Position numbers and translations under genes: made by a program. Of a stretch of 64,000 nucleotides of DNA, positions 21,496 to 59,199 are shown in pieces. How positions within the stretch are numbered: the stretch's first letter is position 1; the number at the start of each line of letters is the position of its first letter. Source of the DNA: Ursus arctos (taxonomy: Eukaryota > Chordata > Mammalia > Carnivora > Ursidae); contig NW_026622863.1 in NCBI RefSeq assembly GCF_023065955.2, positions 48,528,177 through 48,592,176 on the forward strand. Direction: 5' to 3'. The notes below the pieces were generated by a model, which saw only the letters and a list, made by a program, of their open reading frames with translations, searched no databases and was not told where the DNA came from.

Positions 21496-21672
21496 AACTC
21501 TTGATTTCAGTTCAGGCCAGGGTCTGAGGGTCATGAGATCCAGCCCCACGCCGGGCTCAGCTGGGCATGGAGCCTGCTTGGGATTCTCTCTCCTTCTCTC
21601 TCTGCCCTTCCCCTCTCACACTCTCTTGCTTCTCTCTCAAAACAAACAAACAAACAAACAAACAAACAAAAA
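21496..21672 (+). repeat. 5'-truncated Can-SINE with (AAAC)n tail
   Basis: The head is missing; TTGATTTCAGTTCAGG onward matches the SINE body. It ends in AAACAAACAAAC. Confidence 0.8.
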
Positions 21673-21745
21673 TGGCAGACCCTGGATTTGACCCAGGCCT
21701 CTTAAGCTCCAAACTGAGTGTTCTTAACCACTGGCTTGTTCCAAC
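21673..21745. repeat. MIR fragment
   Basis: TTTGACCCAGGCCTCTTAA and TGTTCTTAACCACTGG are MIR-like core words. Confidence 0.5.
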
Positions 21746-22009
21746 TGTGATGGGACAGTCCCCCGCCCCCCACCCCCAATTCTTGGGACCCACTGCCATC
21801 CTTCCAGGGCAGGCACTCAGCAAGCTAGAAGAACAGAAGGCAGCCTTCTGTCATCAGTTCAGAGAAGAAAAGAGGTAGACACAGTTTAATCCCAATGTAA
21901 TCCAGGAACACCTGGCTGTGTGTGGGGGGAGGGGTAGGTGGGTGTCTAGTGGACAATTAACTTTCAGGCAGAAGGGGGGGTCCTCCCTCCCCCATCGTCA
22001 TGGATCCAT

Positions 22010-22580
22010 AGCCCTTATGTTAGTGAGGATGTGGACACACTGGAACCCTTGTTCCTTGCAGTTCCACCTTCTGGGCATGTGCCCCAAAGAATTGAAGACA
22101 GGTGTTCAAGCAAATACTTGTCCGCGAATGTTCACAGCGGCATCATTTGTAAACCACAAGATAGAAGCAAACCCAGATGTCTATCAGCTGACGAATGGAT
22201 AAGTGGAATGCGGACCAGCCAGGCAATGGGACACAGTCATACCCGTGCAAACCAATGGCGTCATGATACAAGCTACACCGTGCGTTACTGCCGGAACCTT
22301 GCAAACGTTGTGCTAAGTGAAAGCCAGACACAAACGCCACATGTTGTACGGCTCCACTGACATGAGATGTCTAAAATACGTCAATCCACAGAGACAAAAA
22401 GTAGGATGGTGGTTGCTGGGGGCTGAGAGGGACGGCTTTTCTTTTGGGCTGATGAGAAAGTGTTTTGGGACTGGATACAGGTGATGAGTGCACATCATGA
22501 ACATACTCAATGTCGTTGAATTATACACTTTAAAACAGTTAATTTTATGGTATGTGAAAGTCCCTGCAATAAAAAAAGAT
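22010..22580 (+). mobile_element. LINE-1 3' end fragment
   Basis: GTTAGTGAGGATGTGGACAC, AACCCAGATGTCTATCAGC and TTATACACTTTAAAACAGTT are L1 3' words in the sense orientation, ending in CAATAAAAAAAG. Confidence 0.75.
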
Positions 22581-22596
22581 AAAGAAAGGGCTGCCC

Positions 22597-22815
22597 TGGG
22601 GCGCCTGCGTGGCTCAGTCGGTTGAGTGTCCAACTCTTGGTTTCGGCTCAGAGCGTGATCTCAGGGTTGTGGGATCGAGCCCCACGTGGGGCTCTGCGCT
22701 CAGTGGAGAGTCTGCTTGGGAATTCTCCTCCCTCTGCCCCTCTCCCCACTCGCTCCTGCTCTCCCACTCTCTCTCTCTCTAAAATAAATACATCTTATAA
22801 AAAGAAAAAGAAAAG
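22597..22815 (+). repeat. Can-SINE
   Basis: GGGGCGCCTGCGTGGCTCAG head; CTCTCTCTCTCTAAAATAAA body and tail. Confidence 0.9.
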
Positions 22816-23339
22816 AAGGAGCTACTCCAGAAACTAAAAAAATTCAAGTCCTCAGTCATACTGCGCACATTTCAAGGGCTCAGTAGTCACGTGGGGCCAG
22901 TGGCTACCATACTGGATGGCACAGATAGAGGACATTTCCATCACCATGGAAAGTTCTAGTGGACAGTGCTGGTCTAGGGTTTCCCGCAGTCTCCATCTGG
23001 CTGATTGTTCATAGTGTTGTTTAATGTGTTCTTCTGTCCACCGTCTTTTCTATGAACGGATAGTTACATCCGGAAGTCTGATCAGATTCACGTTCGGTGA
23101 TTTTGGTGAAAGCATTTCACTGGCGCCGCTGTGTCCTCCCAACAGGAGGCATCACATTTGGTGGCGTCTTTGGCGTGCGTATAATTGACAGCAGCATCTT
23201 TCCCCTCTCGCTGGCCAAGCGATGTCACGTGACCCAACGGACCAGGGGATGTATGGGATCTACTCAGGAGGGCCTCCGTGGGCACATAGTGAAATCATGG
23301 ATGTGCGGTTCTATAATAAGGAGGAAATGGAGATCGGGA

Positions 23340-23480
23340 GACAATAATCCAGTCAACCCCGGGCAACAGCGTGGTAACGTAACTTGCCCAAGGTCACACA
23401 GCCGGCAAGCGAGGGATCCAAGGTTTGAACCCAGGCAGGTGGGCTCCAGCGCCCTGGATCGTAATGCTACACTACAGGGA
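23340..23480. repeat. MIR fragment
   Basis: TTGCCCAAGGTCACACAGC followed by TTTGAACCCAGGCAGG, the standard MIR core. Confidence 0.7.
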
Positions 23481-23773
23481 AATACCTGATGGGGCTGTCG
23501 TGATGTTCTAGTAAGAGCAGGAATGCGAAGGGCTTAGTACAGTGCTTGGCACAGGACCCATGCATGATGCTTAACGGCCTGTGCTGTTTATTTCCATCAC
23601 CTAATTCAGGTTAGTCTTGGCTTGAGTTTGGAGGGATTTTCAGCCCCTGGCAGTGTTCCAGGAATGCCAGCTGGCCCTTATAAACCCATATGATTAGGAG
23701 TCAGAGTCCGGAGAAGGGAGAGTGGAGATAGAATCAGATCACAAGAGGTAGCTGTAAAGGGGTTAGGAGCAGG

Positions 23774-24012
23774 GGTGCCTGGGTGGCTCAGTCGGTTGAG
23801 CATCTGCCTTTGGCTCGGGTCATGATCTCAGGGTCCTGGGATTGAGCCCCACATCGGGCTCTCTGCTCAGCAGGGAGCCTCCCTCTGCCTGCTTCTCCCT
23901 CTCCCTCTGCCTGCTTCTCCCTCTCCCTCTCCTCTGCCTTCTGCTCCCCCTGTTTGTGCACTCGGTCTGTCTCTGTGTCAAATAAATAAAATCTTTAAAA
24001 AAAAAAAAAGAG
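23774..24012 (+). repeat. Can-SINE with internally duplicated CT body
   Basis: GGTGCCTGGGTGGCTCAGTC head. CTCTGCCTGCTTCTCCCTC occurs twice within the body, lengthening it. Long A tail. Confidence 0.9.
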
Positions 24013-24789
24013 AGAGAGAGATGAGGAGCAACTCCCTCCCGTCTCTGGCAGCAGGGACGGTGAACATAGGGAGGTGAACACCAGGGGTGAAATGTCTGAG
24101 CAGATGTACAGGAGAGAGTGGCCAGAGATACTGACTTATCAGGTACGGGTGTGTGCACGGTTCCGGGGACCCTATCCCCCGTCCCTTCTCCCGTATCTCA
24201 AGGCTCAAGACTCCACCCCCATGGGGCTGCTCCTAGGCAGAGCTCCAAGATACTGTCTTATGAGGAGTGGCAGATATTCCCCCACATGTCCACAGGAATA
24301 TTTCAAGTCCCCGGCGCTCTTCGGAATTGGAGTCTCTTCCCTCCCCTGGAAGCTGGGGAGGAGCTCGTGACTGACTTGAGAAAGGGGCATGGAGGTGACG
24401 CTGCATGGCTTCCAAGTCTAGGTCATAAAGGAGACACGGTTCCTGCCTGTTTCCTCGCTCGCTCTTCCTCTCCCTTGGGCCCCAGCTGCCATGATGTGAG
24501 AAAGCCCAAGCGGCCACATGGGAAGGTCGCATGGAGATGTTCCAGCCTCAGCCCACAGGTGACCAGGTCTCAGCTGATAGCGGCAACAGCTGCCAGGCAG
24601 GTGAGTGGTGAAGCTGCAGATCATTCCAGCCCACTGCCCTTGATCTGCCCTTGCTGATGCCAAGTAGGGTGGAGATGAGCTGTCGCCACGGAGCCCTGCC
24701 CCGCTGGCAATTCATGAGCAAAATAAATCTCTTCATGGGGTGGTTTGTTTTGGAAACAAGAGAGCTTCCAATTCTTTCCCATCCGAAGG

Positions 24790-25420
24790 GAGTGAGGACT
24801 TCATTCAAATCTAACTCAGATGACATGTCCCTGTTCAGAAGCTTCCCATGCTCCCTCTCCCTCAGAGTGAAAGCCAAAGTCCACACGTAACCTAAAAGCC
24901 CATCCTACATGATCTTCCCACACCATGGTTCCCCTCATAGCCCACGCCACCTTTCTGACCTCATCTCTCACTCTTCCCATCCATCCCCCTGCCCTAGTCA
25001 CACTGGCCTCCTTGCGGATCCCTGACTTACCAGGCTAGTCCAATCTCAGGACCTTTGCACTTGCTGTTCTCTTTGTTTAGGACACTCTTCTTCCAGAAAT
25101 CCACTGGGTTTCCCTCCTCACCTTCAAGTCTTTTTTCAGATGTCACCTTCTCATTAAGCTCTTCCATAACCAAACCATTTAAAATTATGGCTCCTGCTGC
25201 CAAAAATCACTACGCCCTCCATTCTCCGGGTCCCATCTCTCTATAGCACTTGTCACTACATAATGTACTATATCTTTCACTTATGTTTCTGTGTATAGTC
25301 TGTCTGCCCAAATAGAGTGTAGGTTCCATGAAGGCAGGTCAGGGATCTTGACCTGTCTTGTTCACCACCATATCCCCAGTGCCTACAACAGTGCCTCCTG
25401 CGTGTTCGTCACTCTGTCCC
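24790..25420 (-). repeat. LINE-2 fragment(s)
   Basis: CAGGACCTTTGCACTTGCTG, CACTCTTCTTCCAGAAATCC and GTTCCATGAAGGCAGG are antisense L2 words. The short frames here are not genes. Confidence 0.65.
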
Positions 25421-25469
25421 CCGAGTCTTTCTGCCTGTCTCTCAGTATTTGTTTGCTCTTCCCATTTTT

Positions 25470-25800
25470 CCATTTTGAGGTAAAACTTACATACAGCAAG
25501 ATGCACAAATCTTAAGAGTACGGTTTGCTGAGTTTTGCCAAATAACCTATACCTTTGTAACCCAAACTCTGTCAAGATAAGGAACCACTGTCCTGATTTT
25601 TTTTCCCCACCTGCGATCAGCCTGGCCTATTCTGGAACTTCGTGTACTTGAAATCACACAGCATACTTCTTTTTTGTCTGGCTTCTTTCATTCGGCATAA
25701 TGGTCTTGAGATTCATCCATGTTGTATGTGTGTCAGCAGTTCACCCTTCTTGCCGGGTGCTGTTCACCATATGGGTGTGTTACAGTTTGTTACTCATATT
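25470..25800 (-). mobile_element. LINE-1 3' fragment, antisense
   Basis: GAGGTAAAACTTACATACAG and GGCTTCTTTCATTCGGCATA are antisense words of an old L1 3' region; the same family recurs at 39.4 kb. Confidence 0.6.
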
Positions 25801-25959
25801 GACATACTGATGTGTTGATAGGTGAACCTCAATATCTCTTCAGTCCATCTCCTCTCCTTCACCCCCCCCACGGCCCCTTCCCTGGCCCCGGTCTTCTTTA
25901 TACCCAGCCTCCTTCCTGTTCTCTGACCCCCTGCCTCACTCTGTCATCCACTGTCCACA

Positions 25960-26310
25960 GAGCAACCCGAGGAATCTTTATAAGGCACACATTGTGTTCC
26001 TGTCCTGCTCAAAACTCTGCCATGGCTCCCTAGTGCCCTCAGGAGATGGCCCAGTCTTTAATGTCTTTCAGACCTGGTTCCATCTCCCCTGTATGCACCA
26101 CCTCACCATCCCCCCCCCCTTCTCTTTACACTCCAGGTCGCAGGCAGTCTCCTTCTCAGGTCCCTCACCAAACCAAGCTCTCTTGCCTCCACACCATTAT
26201 ATTCTCTTCCCTCCGCCCAGAGTGCTTTTCCCTAGCCCTCTCTTGACCTTTCTCACTGCTATTCATCCTATTCGTTCAGATGTCTCCTCCTTAGGAAACC
26301 TTCTTGACAG
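25960..26310 (-). repeat. LINE-2 fragment
   Basis: CTCTGCCATGGCTCCCTAGT and CAGATGTCTCCTCCTTAGG are antisense L2 words. Confidence 0.55.
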
Positions 26311-26884
26311 GCTGGGTGGTGCACCTCCACGGAGCTCCCACAGTCCCTGGTGGCTCAGATCACTCTACATTTTAATATCAAAAAGGTCTCTGCTAAACTT
26401 CAGTTCCAAGAACAAACCTTGTTTCTCCAGACAAACAAGAACACATCCATTGAGCAAAAATTGGAAACCATTTCAACGAACACATTTCCCCTATTGCCTT
26501 AGCTGGCAGGAACCACTGAGTGAAGCTTAAGGCTAATCTAGATCATAGATGCCTGGTGCGTCCATACATATTTGTAAATTCCGTTTTGATGTGTGTTTAA
26601 GTGCCAGTTTTCCTCGGGTGCTGTACATCCTCACGTTGGCTCTCTGCTATAGCTTGCATAGCCCCTGCTTCCGCATGTAGGACACTGCTTCCCCTGCAGC
26701 CCTTTCTAATTTAGGCCTCTTGTTTTCTCATACTCCACATGCCTCCACACTGGAGCGTGGGAGATATTTTCTCTGTTTATCAAGATTCTTTCTTTTGGGT
26801 GAAAGCAGCTGAAATCAGTTCATACTAATCTCAGCACAAAGTAAATGAATAAAGTAATATTTAATGGCAACAGCCAAAAACAAA

Positions 26885-26888
<4 letters not shown>

Positions 26889-26922
<34 letters not shown>
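26889..26922. repeat. (CA)n microsatellite
   Basis: Uninterrupted CA run; flanked by AAACAAAC and AAAACC. Confidence 0.95.
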
Positions 26923-26925
<3 letters not shown>

Positions 26926-27478
26926 CCTAAAAAACAACCCATAATGGTTCTGAGATTAAAGTGGAGTTCAGGTACAGCTGGATCCAGGTACCCAAGTGCT
27001 GGCGTCAAGACTGTCTTTCACAGACTTTCATTTCTGCTTGCTTCTGTATTGACTTCATCTCATAAAGCTTCTCTCCTGGTGACCAGCTCACCTCCCACCA
27101 GCTGGGCAACTCTGGCAGAAATAAAGAAACTTTTTCTTTAGTTGCAGCAAATGTCTCAGGGTTGGTTCTCATTGGGCTAGGTTAGGTCACATGTCTTCCC
27201 TGAACCAATCACTATGACCAGGGAAACAGAATAAATTGATTGGCTAGGTTTGGATCCTATGTTCCTGGAGCTGGTCGAGGGGTGGGTTATGGCCAGCCCT
27301 ATTCAAATCAAATAGAGTGAGAACTGAGAGAAGTGGTTCCCCACAAGAAAACTGAGTGAGATACTGGGGAGGGCAAATCCTACAAACTTTGGCTATAGTA
27401 TCCTTTTCCCTGTCCAAAGCTGCATCCAGAATACCAGTCCCCTGTGGATCAGTAAACCGTCCGCCCCACACACACACT

Positions 27479-27480
27479 CA

Positions 27481-27551
<71 letters not shown>
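27479..27551. repeat. (CT)n(CA)n compound microsatellite
   Basis: About a dozen CT units run directly into more than twenty CA units. It is likely highly polymorphic. Confidence 0.95.
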
Positions 27552-27553
<2 letters not shown>

Positions 27554-28404
27554 TTCCCTAGCCAGTCCTAATGCTTTGGCCACTCCTTGGTGACCTTGTA
27601 TCTCTCTCTTCATACTTCACTAGTAGAAAGATACCATTTCTCTGCTCTTTTAAAAAGTGGGTGTGTTTGGGTTTTACATACTTACTTGACATAAACTTAA
27701 TCATTCAACACTGGGAACTTGAAAAGGGAGTTAGGGAGGCAAGGAGGTGGGGCTGGGGTACAAAGGGTGCCAGACTGGAGGAGCGGGGTGAGGTGGGGGT
27801 ACTGGCTGCCGGGATGGGGGCAGAGGAGCAGCGGACCTAGAGGGAATGGTGGGGTACAGAGCGGGAGAGATTGTAGAGCTGGGGTGGGGTGGCGAGCAGC
27901 GGGGGTTCTCAGTGGATAAGGAGGGGGAGTCGGAGGAGGCAGAGCTGGGCGACTTGCAGGGGGTGGGACTGGTGGTCTGAGGGGCCCAACCAGGGGTGGG
28001 AAATGGAGGGGTAGGCCTGGGGTGAGGGTTAGAGGGTGCGGTGTCAGCGTCAGAGCGAACTGGGTGGGTTCGGGAGAGGGCTGGTGTCGGAACTTGGCGA
28101 GAGAGGCTGGGCCAGGAGGCGCGCCCCGCGGACCTTGCGGGCTACACTGCCGAGGAAGTCCGCGGCTAGGGGTGTGGCTGGGGGGCGGTGTGCGCCGCGG
28201 TATCCCCCCACTCCGGGAGTTCCAGGTCCTCGCCTCTGGTCCCGCCTCTTTCTCGGAAGTGACACACCCGTCGTCCAACCGGAGCCGCGGGCCGGGCGCG
28301 GCGCAGCCAACAGCGCGGCGGGGGGCGGAGCTGGGGAGGGGGCTCGCTGGGCCAGGGGAGGGGGCTAGGGGCCTCGAAGGGCTCCGGAGCGGCGACGGCG
28401 AGCC

Positions 28405-54294
<25,890 letters not shown>

Positions 54295-54989
54295 GCCAGC
54301 CCCTCTCCCCTTCTCCCTTCCACTCCCCAGAAAGGACCTCAACCACACTCCATGCCGGCAGCCAACGCACAGGATGGGGGTACCAGGAGAGGGGTTCCCT
54401 CTCTCCTCTCAGTGGCCCCCGCCCACCTTGGGCCTACCTCAGCCCTCACCCCTCTGCCCCCTGTGTCTGGGGGCTCTTTGGGGTGGTCTCAGCTCAGTGA
54501 CCTCTGGGAGGGGGCCCCTGGAGCCCTCCTCCTCCTTCTCTCAGGACTTCCCTTGGGGTTCTCAATACTGGTGACCTCATCCCTTTCTCCAACTCTCCTG
54601 GCTTGATTTTGGGTGACTAGGGGTGGGGGGGGTTGGGGTTCAGATCTGTGTTTCTGGGCTCTGGGGAGTATTGACAACCATAATCTCATTTCTTTTCCAT
54701 CCATCTTTTATTGTTATTTTTCTTTTTGTTGTTTTTGTGATAGGTTTTGAATCGCTATGTATAGCCTGGGGTCCATAAGAATGCAGGACTCTGATCCCCC
54801 CTCCTCCCTCAGGTGTTAATGGGGGGGGGCTCTGGGGCAGCTCTCACCCCTAGCAACTTCTGATCAGCCCCTTAGCCTCCCAAGTGGCCACCCCACTCTG
54901 CCTCCCCCACTGGGGACTTCTGCTGCCCCCAGCCTCGCCTGGACACTGGCTTCATTTCCGGGGGTAGCCTCCAACTTCCTCTGCTCCCA

Positions 54990-56260
54990 GACCAGGCAAC
55001 CTCCAGCTCTCTTCGGTTCTAGACCACACAACTTCTGACCTGCTCTTCTAGACTGGCTCGCCCCCAACACATCCTCCAAACCCCTCTGACTCCTCTTTCT
55101 TGTTCTGGACCTCCCCACCTCCAGCACTGTCTCTTTTCATACTTCTGTGGTCTCCAAAGTTGTCTGGTTCCAGGTCTCACGGCCTCCAAGTCCCTCGGGC
55201 TCCAGAGCCTACACCCACCAGAGTCCTCTGGTTCTAGAACTCACTCTTGACTTCCTCTCGTTCTAGACCTTTCCCTGTAAATAAGTCTCCTTTGTACCAG
55301 ATGTCACATGCTCTGACTCCTGCTGATTCCAGCTCTTACAACCAACAACTGCCTCTGACTCTGGACCCCATGACCCAAGCTTCACATTGGTTCTAGTCTT
55401 CCTGATCCAGAATACACCTGGCTCCAAATCCAGACTTTGTAATTTCTAAATCATTTTGGTGGGATGCTTCACGATGCCCAGCTCCTTCCTTTTCAACTTT
55501 CTACCCTCAAGACTTGTTTTTCCAATCAAAAAGAAGTAAAATGAGTTTTATGTCAGTCTTATAACCATTATAGTACTTTCAGGCCAGACACCATACTCTA
55601 GGTCTCTTCTGCTCCAGACCTCGTGACCTCCACCATCCACTGATTCGAGACTACACAACTTTTAGAACTTGCAGTTCCGAGGACCCTGATTCCAGATCTG
55701 CTGATCTCACTTTACTCTGATTCTTGAACTTGGCTTCAGATGTCTTCCAATTCCAGACCTCACCCTACCAATTCCCTTGGTTCTAGGCCTCACAATCTCC
55801 AGTTAATTCTCCACATCTTATGACTCCAAATTACTCTAGATCTAGAACTTAGCCTTCAGACTTCTGATTATAGACCTTGCCTTTACAAATTTTTCTGGTT
55901 CTACACCCTACAATGCCCAACTCCTGATTTTAGATCTTATGACTCCAAAATCTCTCTGGTTCTAGAACTCAGTCCTCAGAGTTCTTCAAATTCTGTTTTT
56001 ATTCTATAGATTCCTCTGTATCTAGGCCTCACAGCCTCCAACTGTCTCTGATTTCAGATCCAAATTCTTTTGGTTCAAGAACTCAGCCTCCAGGTGCTTC
56101 TGATTCTAGAATCTGGACATCACCCTGTGGATTCCTCTGGTTCAGAATCTTATGACCTCTGACTCTCTGATTCCAGACCCCGTCCTCTTAGCTTTATTCT
56201 GAGCTTCCTACCCTACTCAACGATCTGTCGGAAGTCTTCCCATTCCAGGTCCTTCTGCTA
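54990..56260 (+). repeat. Degenerate pyrimidine-rich tandem repeat in HIF3A 3'UTR
   Basis: The phrase 'TCTGGTTCTAGA(A/C)CTCA(C/G)..CCTCCA' recurs with many changes, e.g. at about 55011, 55162, 55229, 55257, 55389, 55778, 55897, 55956, 56022 and 56073. Spacing is about 40-60 bp or multiples. It is an old, non-homogenised minisatellite, nearly all on one strand as C/T-rich. Confidence 0.6.
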
Positions 56261-56811
56261 GTGGACCTCATGCTCAAGCTTTGCCATCCTTGAGCTCATA
56301 TCCCTACAGTTTCCTTAACTTGGAACCACCACCACTTCCCCTCAGCTCTCCAGGGATGCACTTACCTTTACTTTACCCCAGGTAACTGGGGTACCTGGGG
56401 CTCCCTTACAGTCCAGGAGACTTCCCCAGCCGCACACACACACGCACAACCCTAGCTGCATATCACAGGTGTGGAGAGAGGCCAGGACTCCTCAGTAATC
56501 CTGCCACCACCTGTGTGTCGCTCTTACCCTCCAACCCTGTTTCTACGATGGTGCTACTCTTGGGTCTCCCACAAGAAAAGGCCTCCCTCTCTCAGCCCAA
56601 TTCACCCCCTTTTTGGAAGGCACTTCTCACGGTGTTTTGTCATGGGATGGCCTATCCAGATTGGTGCTATGGGGAAGAAGGATCGGGTCCCTCCCTCCCT
56701 CAGGGGGTAACCTGGGCCCTCAATGGAGGGACCTGGGCTGGGTTGGGAGGGGGAAGGGGAAGGGACTGGACCAGCCACTCTGGCTCTGAAACCCACTAAT
56801 CTCTACATCAC

Positions 56812-56817
56812 CATAAA
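56812..56817 (+). terminator. HIF3A: Likely HIF3A polyadenylation signal (CATAAA)
   Basis: CATAAA, a variant hexamer, followed about 20-35 bases on by CACCAG and GTGTGTTG, then long GT-rich DNA (56.85-57.25 kb) as expected of a downstream element. A variant signal fits the absence of AATAAA. Confidence 0.5.
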
Positions 56818-56849
56818 GACCTCGCCTTAGTAGGCACCAGAACTCTGTG

Positions 56850-58000
56850 TGTTGACTCATCTGTGGGGTCGCTTCAGGGTGTGTGGGTACACTGGCTGTC
56901 CCGTTTGGTTGTCATTCTGTATGTGTGTGTGTGACTCTGTGTAACATTGTGGGTCTGGTGATGTTGTAATTCTATATATGTGTCTTTGTGACGTAATTCT
57001 GTGAACCTTTGGGGATGGGGAGTGTAATTCCGTCTACCTGTATGTTAGTATCTGAGTGAAATGATTCTGCTTTATGTGTGTTTCTGGTGACTTTGGGTTT
57101 CTGTGTTCCTGAGTGTGGGAGGTTTTGTGGTGTTGCAATTACGCTTACACATATGGGACTGTTTTGACACTATCATTCTGTATACTGATATCTGTGTGAC
57201 ATGGTTCTCTGTACTTGAATGTGTGTGTGTTTGTGTGTGTGTGAGAGAGAGAGATTGCATGTCTACAGATTTATGTGCAGATGGGTGTGCAGCTTTCCCA
57301 TACACACCCCTAAAAGTCTCAAAAATCTAACCCACAAGGTGGGCTATGGAGCATAGAGACAGTAGAGTAGGACTTAAGAGCACAGAATCAGGTGGGACAA
57401 GTTGAGGTCGTGGCATTGCCCCCTCATTGTATGACTTTGGGCAAGTTTGTTGACCTCTACAAATCTCAGTGTCCTCAGTGGTAAAATGGAGCTGATATTA
57501 GTTATCTACCTTCTAGGCTGATTGTTGGCTGTGACAGGAGGTGCTGGGATCAGGCTGCCAGGACAAGGAGATTGGGGAGTGGGACAGCTCGCGCTTCCAA
57601 AAGGGGAGCCACAGCAGGGCCTTAAAGGATTTAGTATTATGGTTCCACAGGAGTAGCAGCTGCAGCTTGGAAAGATGGCCTGGAAGGGTGTACAGTGGGT
57701 GGGGGTGGCATCTGGAGATGTCGCCTGAGGCTATATTATTCAGGGTTTCCTAGGTCATTACAAAGAGTTCAGGGGTTTTTTTCTAAGGGCACTGAGGCAC
57801 CTTGGCAGGCGGGGGACTGGAGGATGAGAATAAAGAAAGGAGATGGTGTAACAAATTTCTGAGCCTTGCTCAGGACTAGGGGATCCAGGCCGCCTTCAGT
57901 TAACATCTAGAAATAAACCTCAAGGTTGGAACTTTATTCTCTTGTTTTGAGAAACCACGCATTTTTCAGAGGGGGGGGGGAACTGCCCCTAATTGCTCAA
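56850..58000. other. Intergenic stretch between HIF3A and PPP5C
   Basis: GT-rich up to 57.26 kb with GTGTGTGTGTTTGTGTGTGT and GAGAGAGAG at about 57220-57253, then a MIR piece (TATGACTTTGGGCAAGTTTG) at 57.36-57.53 kb. No exon seen. Confidence 0.55.
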
Positions 58001-58303
58001 GGTCACACAAATAATTGGCAGGAGGTCTAGTCTCCTGGCTTTAGTTATGTGTTGGGCACGGCGCTGCCCTGCAGCCACACCCACCCACCCGAGAAGACGG
58101 CGGGGAAATTCCACCGCGACCACCTTCCTCCCCTCCACCCCCCAGAATTTCTGCGGCTTCGGAACACAGTAACTTTGAGAGCTGGGGCCAGGCCAGACCT
58201 TCCTCCCCCCGCCCCGCGCGCCCCCTTTCGCCCTCCCCATTGGCTCATTCTAGGAAGGGCGCTGTCTGAGGGCCCTCTGGTCACCTTGTCCTCCGCGCGC
58301 TCT

Positions 58304-58537
58304 ATGGCGAAAGTGCCCTGCGCAGGCGCGCGAAGGGCGCCTTCGGGGCCCGCGCTTTACGACACTTGTGCAGCAGCGGCAGCGGCAACTCGGCACTCCT
58401 TCGCGACGATTCGGCCGGGTGCCGCTGGCGGCCGTTGCCAGGGTGGGGGTCGCTTTGCGGCATGGCGATGGCGGAGGGCGAGCGGACTGAGTGTGCTGAG
58501 CCCCCCCGGGACGAGCCCCCAGCTGATGGCGCTCTGA
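58304..58537 (+). other. Upstream ATG frame overlapping the PPP5C start
   Basis: ATG at 58304 opens a 77-codon frame (MAKVPCAGARRAPSGPALYD..., with an alanine run) that passes over the PPP5C ATG in another frame and stops at 58537. It matters only if transcription starts before 58304, which the sequence alone cannot show. Confidence 0.3.
58319..58330 (+). promoter_or_regulatory. NRF1-like site in PPP5C promoter
   Basis: TGCGCAGGCGCG differs by one base from the NRF1 palindrome YGCGCAYGCGCR. It lies about 130 bp before the ATG. Confidence 0.45.
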
Positions 58538-58582
58538 AGCGGGCAGAGGAGCTCAAGACGGAAGCCAACGACTACTTTAAAG
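58462..58582 (+). CDS. PPP5C: PPP5C exon 1 (protein phosphatase 5, N-terminal part)
   Basis: PP5 is a Ser/Thr phosphatase in cytoplasm and nucleus whose TPR domain binds HSP90 and keeps the catalytic domain inhibited. Exon 1 starts ATG at 58462, with a second in-frame ATG two codons on, and encodes MAMAEGERTECAEPP, RDEPPADGALKRAEELKTEA and NDYFK plus one base, then GTGAGC. The human N-terminus is nearly identical as I recall it, with Gln for Glu in LKT(E/Q)ANDYF. Helix A of the first TPR (GALKRAEELK..ANDYF) begins here; the remaining TPR and the metallophosphatase domain are in exons beyond the window. I found no later exon before 64000. Confidence 0.95.
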
Positions 58583-58689
58583 GTGAGCCCGCCCCGGAGG
58601 GGGCCAGAGAGGGTGGAGAGCGACCCAGGGCAAGGGGTGCCCGGCCCGCGCGGAACCATGGCAACGCGGAGCGGCAGCCTGGGCGCGGG

Positions 58690-59010
58690 GCAGACACTAC
58701 CAAGTGACCCGGCGTGGGGAGGCCCAGGATGGGGCTACGAGAGGGCGACAGAGGGGGCTTCTGACAGAAGGGGTGATACCGAGAAGTGGCATTCGGAGCA
58801 GGTGCTACTAAGTGAGGAGACTGGGGAGGGCGCTACCAAGTGTGAGGCGGGAGGGGGACGGGAACGAGGGCATTTCCAAATGTGAGATCCTTGAGAGGTG
58901 CTAGCTATGGTGAGACCTGAAGAGGGCGCTGCCAAGTAGTGACAGGGGGCTGGAGAGTGATGGTGCTACCAAGTGGGGAGATCTGCGGTGGGTGGCACCA
59001 AGTGGGGCGT
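58690..59010 (+). repeat. Degenerate tandem repeat at start of PPP5C intron 1
   Basis: GGGCGCTACCAAGTGTGAGG, GGGCGCTGCCAAGTAGTGAC, GGTGCTACCAAGTGGGGAGA and GGTGGCACCAAGTGGGGCGT recur about every 35-60 bp. Confidence 0.6.
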
Positions 59011-59199
59011 GGGGGGCACCGTCCCGATAGAGTAGGGAATTGTGGGGGGTGGGGAATAGATCATTAGGTGGGAGAGTAAGGAGATAGGAGATTTGGGGTT
59101 GCACGAGGAAAAGGGATGCGTGGGAGGCTCTGAGAGTAAAGGTGGGGAAATCCCAAGAATAGTATGACATAAGATCTTAGGAAAGAGTAAGATGTGGGG

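Larger units (their letters stand above)
54295..56840 (+). other. HIF3A: HIF3A 3' untranslated region (extent inferred)
   Basis: No convincing poly(A) signal occurs before CATAAA at 56812-56817. A 3'UTR of about 2.5 kb would fit the long human transcript as I remember it. The middle is a degenerate pyrimidine-rich repeat. No Can-SINE or LINE lies in it. Confidence 0.6.
58040..58700 (+). promoter_or_regulatory. PPP5C: PPP5C CpG island and promoter
   Basis: Dense CpG across exon 1. It contains an inverted CCAAT (ATTGG, 58239-58243) and an NRF1-like TGCGCAGGCGCG (58319-58330). No TATA box. This is typical of a housekeeping promoter. Confidence 0.75.
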
